A stretch of 64,000 bases of DNA from the NCBI RefSeq assembly GCF_003581645.1, contig NZ_QXFK01000019.1:186001-250000 (forward strand), read 5' to 3'. Origin of the DNA: Pelagerythrobacter aerophilus. Lineage in GTDB: Bacteria; Pseudomonadota; Alphaproteobacteria; Sphingomonadales; Sphingomonadaceae. Shown in pieces: positions 47,307-56,466 of this stretch (position 1 is the first letter of the stretch; every line of letters begins with the position of its first letter). The position numbers were made by a program, and so were the translations under genes. A model generated the notes under the pieces. The model had not been told where the DNA came from. It saw only the letters and a list, made by a program, of their open reading frames with translations, and did not search any database.

Positions 47307-47711
47307 TCACTCGTCCGCCGGCTTAGTGCTCTTGTGCGCCATTGCCCCGGTAGCAGCCGAATCGTGATAGGCATCCATCCGCGCGATGCGGCCATCGGTC
47401 ACGGTGCAGATGCAGCAGCACATGTCGCGGATCGATCGCCCGTCCGGCATCGCCACGATCAGGGTGTGCTGCTGCACGAAACCCTCCGGCGTCGGACTGC
47501 GGCGGATATCCTCATAGCGGAATTCGACAGCGCTGGTGCGGATGGTATCGAGGTTACGGATGGTCGTCGGCACATCTGTGAACGCATTGTCGGTATTGTG
47601 CCAGACCAGCGCGCCGGGTGCAAAGATCTGCCGCAAGTCCTCCAAGTCGCCGTGCTCGACGGTCTCAAATAGACGTTGCCCGGCTTCGAGTGCGGCCTCG
47701 TTCTCCACCAT
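47307..47711 (-). CDS. SnoaL-like/NTF2-fold protein
   Basis: A 134-residue NTF2-like protein: ALEAGQRLFETVEHGDLEDL at the start, PGALVWHNTDNAFTDV, and FVQQHTLIVAMPDG followed by a Cys-rich CCCICTV strand. The fold includes isomerases, dehydratases and lactone-forming cyclases; no catalytic set can be named here. Its ATG overlaps the stop of the acyl-CoA synthetase by one base, so it is the third gene of the kinase-ligase-SnoaL operon. Confidence 0.7.
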   Translation of the reverse strand: MVENEAALEAGQRLFETVEHGDLEDLRQIFAPGALVWHNTDNAFTDVPTTIRNLDTIRTSAVEFRYEDIRRSPTPEGFVQQHTLIVAMPDGRSIRDMCCCICTVTDGRIARMDAYHDSAATGAMAHKSTKPADE

Positions 47712-49453
47712 TATGGTTCTCCGTTCTCGTAGTTCGCGCTCTGCGGCAATCGTTCCCGCGCAGACACCATCGCATCACGTAGTTGCCGCTTGATCACCTT
47801 CCCGGCGGCATTCCGCGGCAGGCTGGCCGTCCGCACTTCGATCCGCTCCGGCACCTTGAAGGCTGGAAGATCGGCCGCAACCCGTTCGCGCACTGCCTCC
47901 GCAGTGAGAGTGGCGCCGGCGTGCAAAGTAACAACCGAGGCGACGATTTCCCCCATGAGGCGATCCGGCAAACCAAAAACGGCACATTCAACCACCTCTG
48001 GAAGCCGGGCGATCGCCTCTTCCACCTCGGCGCAATAGACGTTCTCGCCGCCGCGGATCACCATGTCCTTCTTCCGGTCCATGACGTAGAGAAAGCCCTC
48101 GTCGTCCATCGTTACGATGTCGCCTGTCCGATACCAGCCATTGTGAAGCGCCGCCTCGGTCGCCTCGTCGTTGTTCCAATAGCCACGAAACACCTGCGGA
48201 CCGTGGACCCACAGTTCGCCCGGGTCGCCCGGCGCCACATCATTGCCGTGGTCGTCCACAATGCGGACGTCGCAGCACGGCACCGCAGTGCCGACACTGT
48301 CGGGCCGCGCGAGCAAGTCCTCATGACTGTTGGAAGCGACGAGGGACGACGTCTCGGTCGCACCGTAACCTTGTGCCGGCACGGCGCCGGGGAAACGGGA
48401 TTGCACGCCCGCTGCGAGATCCCCTGGAGCGGGTGCTCCGCCGTAGGTAACCGTATGCACTGTCTCCAGCCCGGGCGTCCCTCCATTGGGCAGGCGTTCC
48501 AGAAGTTGCACGACCAAAGTCGGCACCAGGATGAGAACATGCGCGCCTTCACGCTCGATCAGGCCAAGCGCTTGTTCGATATCCCAGCGGTACATCAGGA
48601 CCAGCCGATTCCCCCGCGCCAGCGCCGGGACCAGCGCCGAATGCATACCCGTCGCGTGGAAGAGAGGGAGAGGCAGGAGAACAACCTGTTGCGCGACAGC
48701 AGGAGCCGGAGGCCAAGCCTCTCCGCGACGCAGGGCTGCCCGCGCTGCGCGGTATTGCGTATTGACCAGATTCGTAAGCGCGGCGCGATGCGTGCCAAGC
48801 GCACCTTTGGCTTCGCCCGTCGTTCCCGATGTAAAGCAAATCATGGCAAGATCGTCAGGCCTCAGGCCACGGTCGGGAGCCGGACGATCGGGTAACTTTG
48901 ACCAACCCTCGGCGGCTCCGATCAGGGCTTCGAACGTGTCCTCACCGGTACCATGACGAACTGTGACGAGCGTCGACCCATGATCCTCTCCCCCGAGCCG
49001 CTCTGACCGTTCGCCGTCGACTACGATGACTTTCACGCCGCTCTTTCGGATCATGCGGGCAAGGTTCTCGCCGGTTTCCCAAGCATTCAGCGGAACGAAC
49101 ACGGCACCTATCGCCATGGCTGCGAAGGCGCAGACGGACCATTCGGGAAAGTTGCGCATGGCAACGGCCACGCGGTCGCCTTTGGCCACGCCGTAGCGTT
49201 CGGCAAGAACTCGGCCGAACGCGTTCGCCGCGCGCCAGTGTGCCTCGAAGCTTATGCGCTCGCCTTCGTAGACCAAGAATTCGGCGTCACCGAAGCGGCG
49301 GCTCTCGTCGAGCACCTGCCGCATATGCGCAGGGGCATTGACGTAGGTTCGGACCGCTCGACCGGCGATCGATTCTGTGCGCATTTCAAATGGCGCTCCC
49401 GGCGCCGTGAGCGCCGCGCGCGCCTCCGCGACCGAGCAAACCGGCCAGTTCAT
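47711..49453 (-). CDS. AMP-forming acyl-CoA synthetase
   Basis: A 580-residue ANL-superfamily ligase. The P-loop-like motif is FTSGTTGEAKG, the A5 region QGYGATETSS, the A7/A8 region GWYRTGDIVTMDDEGFLYVMDRKKD and the A10 Lys in NAAGKVIKRQL. The start at 49453 overlaps the stop of the kinase gene by ATGA. It would activate a carboxylic acid, either the growth substrate or a ring-opened product, to its CoA thioester. Confidence 0.87.
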   Translation of the reverse strand: MNWPVCSVAEARAALTAPGAPFEMRTESIAGRAVRTYVNAPAHMRQVLDESRRFGDAEFLVYEGERISFEAHWRAANAFGRVLAERYGVAKGDRVAVAMRNFPEWSVCAFAAMAIGAVFVPLNAWETGENLARMIRKSGVKVIVVDGERSERLGGEDHGSTLVTVRHGTGEDTFEALIGAAEGWSKLPDRPAPDRGLRPDDLAMICFTSGTTGEAKGALGTHRAALTNLVNTQYRAARAALRRGEAWPPAPAVAQQVVLLPLPLFHATGMHSALVPALARGNRLVLMYRWDIEQALGLIEREGAHVLILVPTLVVQLLERLPNGGTPGLETVHTVTYGGAPAPGDLAAGVQSRFPGAVPAQGYGATETSSLVASNSHEDLLARPDSVGTAVPCCDVRIVDDHGNDVAPGDPGELWVHGPQVFRGYWNNDEATEAALHNGWYRTGDIVTMDDEGFLYVMDRKKDMVIRGGENVYCAEVEEAIARLPEVVECAVFGLPDRLMGEIVASVVTLHAGATLTAEAVRERVAADLPAFKVPERIEVRTASLPRNAAGKVIKRQLRDAMVSARERLPQSANYENGEP

Positions 49454-50520
49454 ACGGGAGCTCCCGCACGGCGAGCGTTTTCCCAGGCCGCGCGAGCCAG
49501 CGGCCCGACGCGACCTTGCGCCGACAGCGCCCGGTCGTTGTTGGCTTGTCCCTGAGCCGCGCGTCTTGCAACACCCTGCAAGATGGCGGCAAGGCGGAAG
49601 AGATTGAATGCGATGTACCAGTCGATCGGCCGGTCCAGCACCCGTCCGCTCTCGGCGAGATAGCGATCGAGCGCTTCCTCCATCGTCGGAATGCCCGCGG
49701 TTGCGAAGTCGACCGTGTCCATTGCGATCCGCTCGCCGGGGGGCATGCGCCACATCATCAGATAATAAGTCAGATCGGCAACCGGATCGCCCAGCGTACA
49801 CAGCTCCCAATCGAGCAGTGCAGCGATCTCGGGCCGGTCAGATCTCAACACCATGTTGTCGATACGATAATCGCCGTGGACGATACGCGCCGACGCTTCG
49901 GATGGCATCGTTTCGGGAAGCCAGTCGATCAGCTTTTCCATGTGCTCGTCGTGCGGTGCTTCCGACGAGCGGTACTGCTTGGTCCAGCGGGTGAGCTGGC
50001 GGGCGAAATAGTTTCCCGGTTTTCCAAAGGTCGCAAGGCCGATCTCCGCTGGGTCGAAATCGTGCAGCGCCACCAGCGCGTCGATCTGCGCGTCGTAGAT
50101 AGCGCGCCGATCCCGCGGGCGTTCACCGGGAAGCTTGGGATCCCACAAGATCCGACCTTCCACCAATTCCATCAAGAAGAAGGCGGAGCCGATGATCGAT
50201 TCGTCTTCGCATAGCCCGAAGGTGCGCGGAACGGGGAAGCCATGCGGACCGAGCGCCGACATGACGGTGTACTCGCGCTCGATCGCATGAGCCGAACGCA
50301 AGAGCGTGCCAGGGGGCTTGCGGCGCAGGACATAATCTCGCCGGGGCGTGCCAAGACGAAAAGTGGGATTTGATTGCCCCCCGGCGAACCGCTCGACCGC
50401 TACCGGTCCCTCGTGATCGTCAATATGCCGCGCCATCCATTGCTCCAGCCGGCGGGCAGCCTCGGGATCAATGTCCCCCACTCGCGACACCGAGGGCGCA
50501 TCAGCGGAATACGATGACAT
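49450..50520 (-). CDS. APH-type phosphotransferase, ACAD10/11 kinase-like
   Basis: A 356-residue aminoglycoside-phosphotransferase-fold kinase. It has the FAGGQSNPTFRL glycine loop, the catalytic VHGDYRIDNMV (Brenner-type motif) and the metal-binding LLDWELCTLGDP. This family is the N-terminal domain of animal ACAD10/11 and includes LvaA of the Pseudomonas levulinate pathway, which phosphorylates 4-hydroxyacyl-CoA. An ACAD10/11-like dehydrogenase is at 39424-40677 and an acyl-CoA synthetase is coupled downstream, so 4-hydroxyacid metabolism is a reasonable inference. Confidence 0.8.
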   Translation of the reverse strand: MSSYSADAPSVSRVGDIDPEAARRLEQWMARHIDDHEGPVAVERFAGGQSNPTFRLGTPRRDYVLRRKPPGTLLRSAHAIEREYTVMSALGPHGFPVPRTFGLCEDESIIGSAFFLMELVEGRILWDPKLPGERPRDRRAIYDAQIDALVALHDFDPAEIGLATFGKPGNYFARQLTRWTKQYRSSEAPHDEHMEKLIDWLPETMPSEASARIVHGDYRIDNMVLRSDRPEIAALLDWELCTLGDPVADLTYYLMMWRMPPGERIAMDTVDFATAGIPTMEEALDRYLAESGRVLDRPIDWYIAFNLFRLAAILQGVARRAAQGQANNDRALSAQGRVGPLARAAWENARRAGAPV

Positions 50521-50591
50521 TCACTTCCTCTCTCCGGCAGGTCTGGAAACCGCTCGATCTCGCGATCTTCGACAAGAAACACTCTTGCCAT

Positions 50592-50601
50592 TTGCATGCA
50601 A
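50592..50601. promoter_or_regulatory. Perfect TTGCATGCAA box in the divergent kinase/CaiB gap
   Basis: Perfect TTGCATGCAA 71 bases before the kinase start. The gap (50521-50919, 399 bases) separates the minus-strand kinase-ligase-SnoaL operon from the plus-strand CaiB gene. A TTGACT, a possible -35 for the kinase direction, abuts it at 50605-50610 on the minus strand. Apart from this I see no gene or RNA in the gap. Confidence 0.6.
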
Positions 50602-50919
50602 TTTAGTCAAAGCTTCTGTGCATCAACGGTGGTTGCGGATCGGCAGGCTTTAGGATCGACGCGCTACCAAGGAGGGGGATTGCCTTGTCGATTGGTGCAA
50701 AAATGGCTTTATCTCCCCGAGTTGCCAGAGGACGGGGCACGGCAGCCGGAAAGGTCCGCAAGTCTCAGTCGATCGGAGAACGGCGCCTGTGCGCCATAGC
50801 AGTGGTCGGCAAACTGCATCCGATTTGGATAGAAGCGGCCCCTGCCACGGCTGATCAAAGGGTCCGGCCAGTTGGCGATCGAGCCGTCGGTCCCGGAACC
50901 GCCGGCGGCATCGGCGCAC

Positions 50920-52107
50920 ATGGGTGACAAAGGCGGTACAATCAAATTGACGGAACAGACGGAAAAAAAGGGCGCGCTCCACGGCATTCGGGTCGTCGAG
51001 GTCGGTCAGCTCATCGCCGGGCCCTTCTGCGGGCAGTTGCTTGGCGACATGGGGGCCGAGGTGGTGAAGATCGAACCCCCGGAGACGGGCGATCCGATGC
51101 GCGCCTGGGGGCAAGGCGACAGGCCAACCTGGTGGCGCGTGATCGGACGCAACAAGTATTCAGTTGCTGCGAATCTCCGAACGCCTGACGGGCAAGAGCT
51201 CGCCCGAAAGCTGATCCTCAAAGCCGACGTCCTGATCGAGAATTTCCGACCCGGCACGCTTGAGCGATGGTCGCTCGATCCCGAGGAACTGATCAAGCTC
51301 AACGAACGCCTTATCGTTGTTCGCGTCTCCGGATATGGGCAGACGGGACCCTATGCTCAGCGGGCGGGTTTCGGCGGCATCGCCGAAGCTATGGGCGGCT
51401 GGCGCAAGATCGTCGGCGAACCCGACCGGCCACCGTCGCGCATGGGCATTTCGATCGGCGATACCTTGGCGGCAACCTATGGTTGCATGGGCGCGCTTGC
51501 CGCTCTGCACGAGCGCGAGACGAGCGGCAGGGGTCAGATCGTGGACGTGGCTCTTTACGAGTCGGTGCTGCAGGTCATGGAAGGGCTCATTCCCGAGTGG
51601 GCGGTCGCCGGGCACAAGCGCGAGCGAACAGGCTCACGTTTGCCGGGCATCGCACCGTCGAACGTCTATCGCTGCAGTGACGGAGAATTCCTGATAGGCG
51701 CAAACCAGGACAGCGTCTTTGCACGGCTGTGCGACGCGATGGGGCGGCCCGACCTCATATCCGATCCACGCTATGCCGATCACGCCGCGCGCGGGCGCCA
51801 CCAGCAGGAACTCGACGATCTTATCAGTGCGTGGACTGCGCAGTTCACGGTTGATGAACTCGAAGGCACGATGATCGAATACGGTGTGCCGGCCGGCCGG
51901 ATCCTCGACGCCGAAGACATGTTGTCCGACCCGCATTTCGCCGCACGCGAGGCAATCGTGACCGTGGACGATCCCGAACTCGGCCCCACCCCCATGCAAG
52001 GCACCTTTCCCAAACTCTCGCGTACCCCCTCAAGCGTGCGCCGCAATGCGCCACGCGAAGTGGGACAGGATACCGATGAAATCAGGCGGCGCTGGCTGGG
52101 TGAATGA
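50920..52107 (+). CDS. CaiB/BaiF-type CoA transferase
   Basis: A 395-residue family III CoA transferase: ALHGIRVVEVGQLIAGPFCGQLLGDMGAEVVKIEPP, then ENFRPGTLERWSLDPEEL and VSGYGQTGPYA, all typical of the formyl-CoA/succinyl-CoA:acid transferases, and the VDVALYESV segment. The ATG at 50920 is used; a TTG start 48 bases upstream or a TTG at 50947 are alternatives because Shine-Dalgarno signals are weak. Second CaiB gene of the cluster. Stands alone between divergent and convergent neighbours. Confidence 0.83.
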   Translation: MGDKGGTIKLTEQTEKKGALHGIRVVEVGQLIAGPFCGQLLGDMGAEVVKIEPPETGDPMRAWGQGDRPTWWRVIGRNKYSVAANLRTPDGQELARKLILKADVLIENFRPGTLERWSLDPEELIKLNERLIVVRVSGYGQTGPYAQRAGFGGIAEAMGGWRKIVGEPDRPPSRMGISIGDTLAATYGCMGALAALHERETSGRGQIVDVALYESVLQVMEGLIPEWAVAGHKRERTGSRLPGIAPSNVYRCSDGEFLIGANQDSVFARLCDAMGRPDLISDPRYADHAARGRHQQELDDLISAWTAQFTVDELEGTMIEYGVPAGRILDAEDMLSDPHFAAREAIVTVDDPELGPTPMQGTFPKLSRTPSSVRRNAPREVGQDTDEIRRRWLGE

Positions 52108-52152
52108 ACCGGCCAGCCGAAGCGATGGCCAGGTGCCCAGCAGCGTATCGGA

Positions 52153-53031
52153 TCAGCAACCGCCGGACATCCGCGCGCGAACGAGGGCACTGACCCTATC
52201 GCGGGATAGTTCGCCGTTCAGCCAGAGAGCGGTGTCGATCAGCGCATCAAGATCGATCTCGAAGTCCGTGCCGAGGGCATAGGCGAGATCCTCCGTGGCG
52301 AGATTCCCCGCCGCACCGGGCGCAAAAGGACAGCCGCCCGTCCCTCCGATCGCCGCGTCGAGAATGCTGGCTCCGCCGCGGATGGCGGCAAGAGCGTTGG
52401 CCACGCCCATTCCGCGCGTATCGTGCAGGTGAACGCGCACCGGCAGGGGAGCGACCGCTTCCTTGACGAGGCGCGTCAGCTCCTCGACTTCGCTGGGCCT
52501 TGCAACGCCGATGGTGTCCGCCAGGCCAATCTCGAGACTTCCTGCTTCTGCCAGCTTGCGAGCCATCGCCAAGACCTGGTTCCGGGGCGTTGGCCCTTCG
52601 AACGGACAACCCCAGGCCACAGCGATCATTGCATGCGCGTCACGTTTCTCCGACCGAAGCAGATTCAGAACATCGCACGCCTCGGCCAGTGATTGCTCAC
52701 TGGTCTGGCGCTGGTTGCGCATCCCGAAGGTGTCGCTGGCAACACAGACGAATCCCACCTCGTCGACGTTCGTATCGAGCGCTCGCAAGGCACCCCGCTT
52801 GTTCAACACCAAACCGATATACCGCGCTGCACCGGGCCGGAGCCTGGCGACCACCTCCTCGGCTCCCGCCATCTGCGGGACCGCATCGGGCCTCACGAAG
52901 CTGGCGACCTCGAGCCGGCGAGCACCTGCTGCGATCGCACGCTCGATCAACGCGACTTTGCTGTCGACCGGCAGAGTCACCGGCTCGTTTTGCAGTCCAT
53001 CTCTCGGGGAAACCTCGACCAGTTCGATCAT
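52153..53031 (-). CDS. Hydroxymethylglutaryl-CoA lyase-like enzyme
   Basis: A 292-residue HMG-CoA lyase family protein. Key parts: VSPRDGLQNE (catalytic Arg, metal Asp), VHLHDTRGMGVAN (metal His pair) and GGTGGCPFAPGAAGNLATED with the flexible-loop Cys. Start 53031 has GAGGAG upstream. Cleaves a 3-hydroxy-3-methylacyl-CoA to acetyl-CoA plus acetoacetate-like product. Its presence as the last gene of a nine-gene operon points to a branched, isoprenoid-like carbon skeleton. Confidence 0.85.
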   Translation of the reverse strand: MIELVEVSPRDGLQNEPVTLPVDSKVALIERAIAAGARRLEVASFVRPDAVPQMAGAEEVVARLRPGAARYIGLVLNKRGALRALDTNVDEVGFVCVASDTFGMRNQRQTSEQSLAEACDVLNLLRSEKRDAHAMIAVAWGCPFEGPTPRNQVLAMARKLAEAGSLEIGLADTIGVARPSEVEELTRLVKEAVAPLPVRVHLHDTRGMGVANALAAIRGGASILDAAIGGTGGCPFAPGAAGNLATEDLAYALGTDFEIDLDALIDTALWLNGELSRDRVSALVRARMSGGC

Positions 53032-53041
53032 CCCGATCTCC

Positions 53042-54196
53042 TCAGCGCAGCCCCAGTTGCCGCGCGATGATGCCGCGCAGGATCTCACGCGTTCCGCCCC
53101 GGAGTGAAAACGCGGGAGCGGCCATCGTGGTATAGGCGAGCACGGCAGCGAAATCGCTAGTGCTCTGCAGGTCCGGCTCCTCGTCGACGAGGCTGCGCGC
53201 GATATCGGGCAGGTCCTGTTCGAAGGTGGCGCCGAGATCCTTGACGATCGCGGCATGGACTGTCGGATCTTCGCCTGCCTCGAGCAGGGCAGCCACACCA
53301 CGCGACATCTGCCGCAACGTGACTAGGTGCGCGAACAGGCGGCCAACCGCACTCTGCGCCGCAACGCTCTCGCTGCTTCGCAGAGCGCCGATCAGTTCGA
53401 TCAGGAGTTGGATGGAGGAAAGAAACCGCTCCGGTCCCGACCGTTCATAGGCCAGTTCCCCCATCACCTGGGCCCAGCCTTGCCCTTCCGTGCCAAGGAG
53501 CGCGTCGGGAGGCAGAACTGCGTCTTCGAAGTGGACTTCGTTGAAATGATGCTGGCCCATCAGGTCGTGGATCGGCCGTACGGTAACGCCGCTCGTGGCT
53601 TTCATATCGACCAGCAACTGGCTCGTCCCCTTGTGCCGATCCGCGGGCGAGCCCGAGGTGCGGCAGAACAGGATCATGTAATCGGCTTCGTGGCCGTAGG
53701 TCGTCCAGAGCTTCGTACCGTTGACCTTCCATGAGCCATCGCCCTGCCGTTCCGCCCGGGTCCGCGTGGCGGCGAGATCGGAGCCGGCGTCGGGTTCGCT
53801 CATCCCGATGCAGAACACGCATTCTCCGGCCGCTATGCGCGGTAGGATTGCGCGCTTCTGTGCTTCCGTACCGTGGCGCAGAAGCGTGGGGCCGCTCTGC
53901 CGGTCGGCGATCCAGTGCGCCGCGACCGGAGCGCCTGCTGCCAGGGTTTCCTCCACCACCACATAACGTTCGAAGGCGCTACGTTCGTGCCCGCCGTATT
54001 CCTTGGGCCAGGTCATGCCGAGCCAGCCCCGTCGGCCCATGGCGCGGCTGAATTCGCGGTCGAATCCGTTCCAGCTTTCCGCGCGCTCGAGCGGTATCCG
54101 TTGAGCATTGGTCTCGGCGAGAAAGGTGCGGACTTCCGTCCGCAAGACTTCTGCCGTTTCGCTCTCGACCGGGGGAGGAAAAGTCAGCGTAGTCAT
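53042..54196 (-). CDS. Acyl-CoA dehydrogenase
   Basis: A 384-residue full-length acyl-CoA dehydrogenase: WLGMTWPKEYGG, FCIGMSEPDAGSDLA, VNGTKLWTTYGHEADY, and GQHHFNEVHFEDAVLP in the middle barrel; the C-terminal helical domain ends with LRGGTREILRGIIARQLGL. The ATG overlaps the stop of the short dehydrogenase gene (ATGA). The tandem of one full and one short gene resembles heteromeric alpha2beta2 dehydrogenases of steroid and other ring degraders. Confidence 0.85.
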   Translation of the reverse strand: MTTLTFPPPVESETAEVLRTEVRTFLAETNAQRIPLERAESWNGFDREFSRAMGRRGWLGMTWPKEYGGHERSAFERYVVVEETLAAGAPVAAHWIADRQSGPTLLRHGTEAQKRAILPRIAAGECVFCIGMSEPDAGSDLAATRTRAERQGDGSWKVNGTKLWTTYGHEADYMILFCRTSGSPADRHKGTSQLLVDMKATSGVTVRPIHDLMGQHHFNEVHFEDAVLPPDALLGTEGQGWAQVMGELAYERSGPERFLSSIQLLIELIGALRSSESVAAQSAVGRLFAHLVTLRQMSRGVAALLEAGEDPTVHAAIVKDLGATFEQDLPDIARSLVDEEPDLQSTSDFAAVLAYTTMAAPAFSLRGGTREILRGIIARQLGLR

Positions 54197-54999
54197 GCCG
54201 CGGTTACCATTGGCCAGAGAGCATCGGGACCAGCAGCCAGAACTTGTCGGCCGACCTGGCGCGTCCACCACGCCTGCGTCCCGTACTCATCGCGCCATCT
54301 CCAGAGCGAAGTCGTATAGAGGTGGAGGCGATGCTCACGGGCATAGCCGATCGCGCCGTGCAACTGATGCGCGATGGCGGCCGCTTTCGAGCTTGCTTCG
54401 CCGATCCGCGCCCGGGCGATGCCAATCGCCAGAGTCGCAGAGGAGCCGCCCTGCGCTAACCGGGCGACGGCATGCTCGGCCGCCGCCTGACCGGCGGCAA
54501 CCTCGCTTGCCAGGATGGCGAGCGAATGCTGAACGGCTTGGAACTTTGCCAACGGCCTGCCGAACTGGCTGCGTTCCTGCACATGGGAAATGGTCATGCC
54601 GAGGATCATGTCGAGCGCCCCCGCCATCTGCATGGCCCGCGCCAACGCTGCCACTTCCCTCTGCTCTGCAGTCAACTCACCGAGTAGTTCGACCGGGCCC
54701 TCGGCAGAGACGGTACCGCCCTCCGCTGCGAAGCGGTTGGCGAGCATGGTCTCGACCAGCGGCCAAGGCGCGATGCGACGCCCGCAGATGCGCACGAGTT
54801 CGAAGGCGTCGGCATCGGAGAGGCCGAGCCCGCCCTGCTCCTCGCTCGTCAGCGCGAAGGGCAGACCCATTTCCTCGATCTGCCGCCATCCGTCGGCACG
54901 ATCTTGCTCGGCCATGGGCTGACCGATGGGCGCGCGCGCCGACAAATCGCTCAGCAGGCGCTGCGCGGACTCGAAGAGTATCGAAGAGATATCATCCAT
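54193..54999 (-). CDS. Short acyl-CoA dehydrogenase-like subunit
   Basis: A 268-residue protein with an acyl-CoA dehydrogenase N-terminal helical domain (EMGLPFALTSEEQGGLGLSD) joined almost directly, after a short linker, to the C-terminal domain (SQFGRPLAKFQAVQHSLA, HQLHGAIGYAREHRLHLY). The central beta-barrel of about 100 residues is missing relative to the usual ~380 residues, with no frame break. It probably pairs with the full-length subunit encoded next, contributing FAD binding at an interface. Confidence 0.78.
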   Translation of the reverse strand: MDDISSILFESAQRLLSDLSARAPIGQPMAEQDRADGWRQIEEMGLPFALTSEEQGGLGLSDADAFELVRICGRRIAPWPLVETMLANRFAAEGGTVSAEGPVELLGELTAEQREVAALARAMQMAGALDMILGMTISHVQERSQFGRPLAKFQAVQHSLAILASEVAAGQAAAEHAVARLAQGGSSATLAIGIARARIGEASSKAAAIAHQLHGAIGYAREHRLHLYTTSLWRWRDEYGTQAWWTRQVGRQVLAAGPDALWPMVTAA

Positions 55000-55027
55000 G
55001 CGAGGCGCCCGAGGTCGATTGCAAGGC

Positions 55028-55450
55028 CTAGCCGGCCAGCGCAGCGAGGGCCGCTTCGGCTACGGCCATGTCCTGCTCGTAGTGCCCGCCGCTCACACCG
55101 ATCGCGCCGATGATCTGATCGTTCTCGCTCACCGGATAGCCGCCGCCGAATACGACCAGGCGCGGTGTATGGACGATGCCGTGCAGGAGCGGCGGATCGT
55201 TCTTGATGAAGTCATACCAGCCATGGCTCGGCATGCCGAAGCTCACGGCGGTATAGGCCTTGTTGGTCGCGATATCGATCGAGAGAAGCGCGGCGCCGTC
55301 CATCCGGCGAAAAGCCTTGAGATTGCCGGATTCGTCTACGACCGAGATGCACATCGGCACGCCCATCTCTTCCGCCTTGGCGGTCGCGGCCTCGATCAGG
55401 CGATCGCTCGCCTCCTGCGTGATGGAACCTTTTGTGATGCTGTTTGCCAT
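55028..55450 (-). CDS. GlcG/HbpS (DUF336) family protein
   Basis: A 140-residue protein of the GlcG/HbpS family: EEMGVPMCISVVDESGNLKAF, FRRMDGA, NKAYTAVSFGM and the C-terminal IIGAIGVSGGHYEQDMAVAEAAL are all family hallmarks. Members occur as haem-binding or corrinoid-related small proteins and as companions of catabolic dehydrogenases; the role is poorly known. Start at 55450 has GGGAGA upstream. It sits between E1 beta and the short dehydrogenase in the operon. Confidence 0.8.
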   Translation of the reverse strand: MANSITKGSITQEASDRLIEAATAKAEEMGVPMCISVVDESGNLKAFRRMDGAALLSIDIATNKAYTAVSFGMPSHGWYDFIKNDPPLLHGIVHTPRLVVFGGGYPVSENDQIIGAIGVSGGHYEQDMAVAEAALAALAG

Positions 55451-55488
55451 TGGGGTCTCCCTTGGAATTCGAATTGCGCGGGTTGAGA

Positions 55489-56466
55489 TCAGGTGATCGC
55501 GCGCACGGCGTCGATGATCCGATCCTTGCTCACGAAGAGCCGTTTCTCGAGCGCGGCGTTGTAGGGCACGTGGACCTGCGGCGCCGCAACACGCTGGATC
55601 GGCCTTTTGAGGCTTTCGAAGCCTTCCTCCGAGACCACGGCGGCGATTTCGGACGCCACGCTGCCCACCTTGTGCGAATTGTCGGCGACGATCAGCCGGC
55701 CGGTCTTGGCCACCGAGGTGAGAATGGTTTCCTTGTCGAGCGGCACGATCGTGCGCAGGTCGATCACTTCGGCCTCGACACCGTCCTTCGCCAGCGCATC
55801 GGCTGCGGACAGCGCATGCGGCAGGCATCCGGCGATCGAGACGATGGTGACGTCTCCGCCCTCGCGCCGTACGGCAGCCTTGCCGATCGGCACGAGGAAA
55901 TCCTCGTCGGTGGGGACCTCTTCCTTCTTGCCCCAGAGGTTGATGTCCTCGAATATCACGACCGGGTCGTCGTCGCGGATCGCCGCTTTGAGCAGGCCCT
56001 TGGCATCGCTCGCAGTCGACGGCGCCAGAACCTTCAGCCCCGGCGTATTCATGAACAGCGGATAGGGACGGTCGGCGTGCTGGGCCGCGGTGCGGTTGTT
56101 GTAGAACGTGCTTGTGCGCACCACCAGCGGCACTGCCAGTTGCGCGCCGGTCATGAAGCGCAGCTTCGCCGCCTGGTTGATGATCTGGTCCGAAGCGAGG
56201 TAGCAGAAGCTCGCAATCGTCAGATCGACTATCGGGCGCAGGCCGGTCAGCGCGGCGCCGACCCCCACGCCGACGAAGCTGTTTTCCGAAATCGGCGTGT
56301 TGCGCAGCCGCTTGTTGTCGAATTCGTCGAACAGCGACTGAGCGCCGTAGACTGCAATGTCCTCGCCCATCAGGATCACGCGCTCATCCCGGCGCATTTC
56401 CTCACGCTGCGCTTCCACGATGGCCTGGAGGTACGACAGCTTCTGGGTCGCGTTGCGCATGGTCAT
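55489..56466 (-). CDS. 2-oxoacid/acetoin dehydrogenase-like E1 beta subunit
   Basis: A 325-residue transketolase-fold beta subunit: EAQREEMRRDERVILMGEDI, RLRNTPISENSFVGVGVGAALTGLRPIVDL, the cation site region and VEAEVIDLRTIVPLDKETI with the typical end. It overlaps the alpha subunit stop by one base. With E1 alpha it makes the ThDP-dependent first component of an acetoin- or branched-oxoacid-dehydrogenase-like complex. Acetoin-type is favoured by the compact subunits. Confidence 0.83.
   Translation of the reverse strand: MTMRNATQKLSYLQAIVEAQREEMRRDERVILMGEDIAVYGAQSLFDEFDNKRLRNTPISENSFVGVGVGAALTGLRPIVDLTIASFCYLASDQIINQAAKLRFMTGAQLAVPLVVRTSTFYNNRTAAQHADRPYPLFMNTPGLKVLAPSTASDAKGLLKAAIRDDDPVVIFEDINLWGKKEEVPTDEDFLVPIGKAAVRREGGDVTIVSIAGCLPHALSAADALAKDGVEAEVIDLRTIVPLDKETILTSVAKTGRLIVADNSHKVGSVASEIAAVVSEEGFESLKRPIQRVAAPQVHVPYNAALEKRLFVSKDRIIDAVRAIT

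Noticed and set aside
52629-52638. TTGCATGCGC resembling the regulon box
   Set aside because: It has two mismatches and lies inside the HMG-CoA-lyase-like coding sequence, far from any start.
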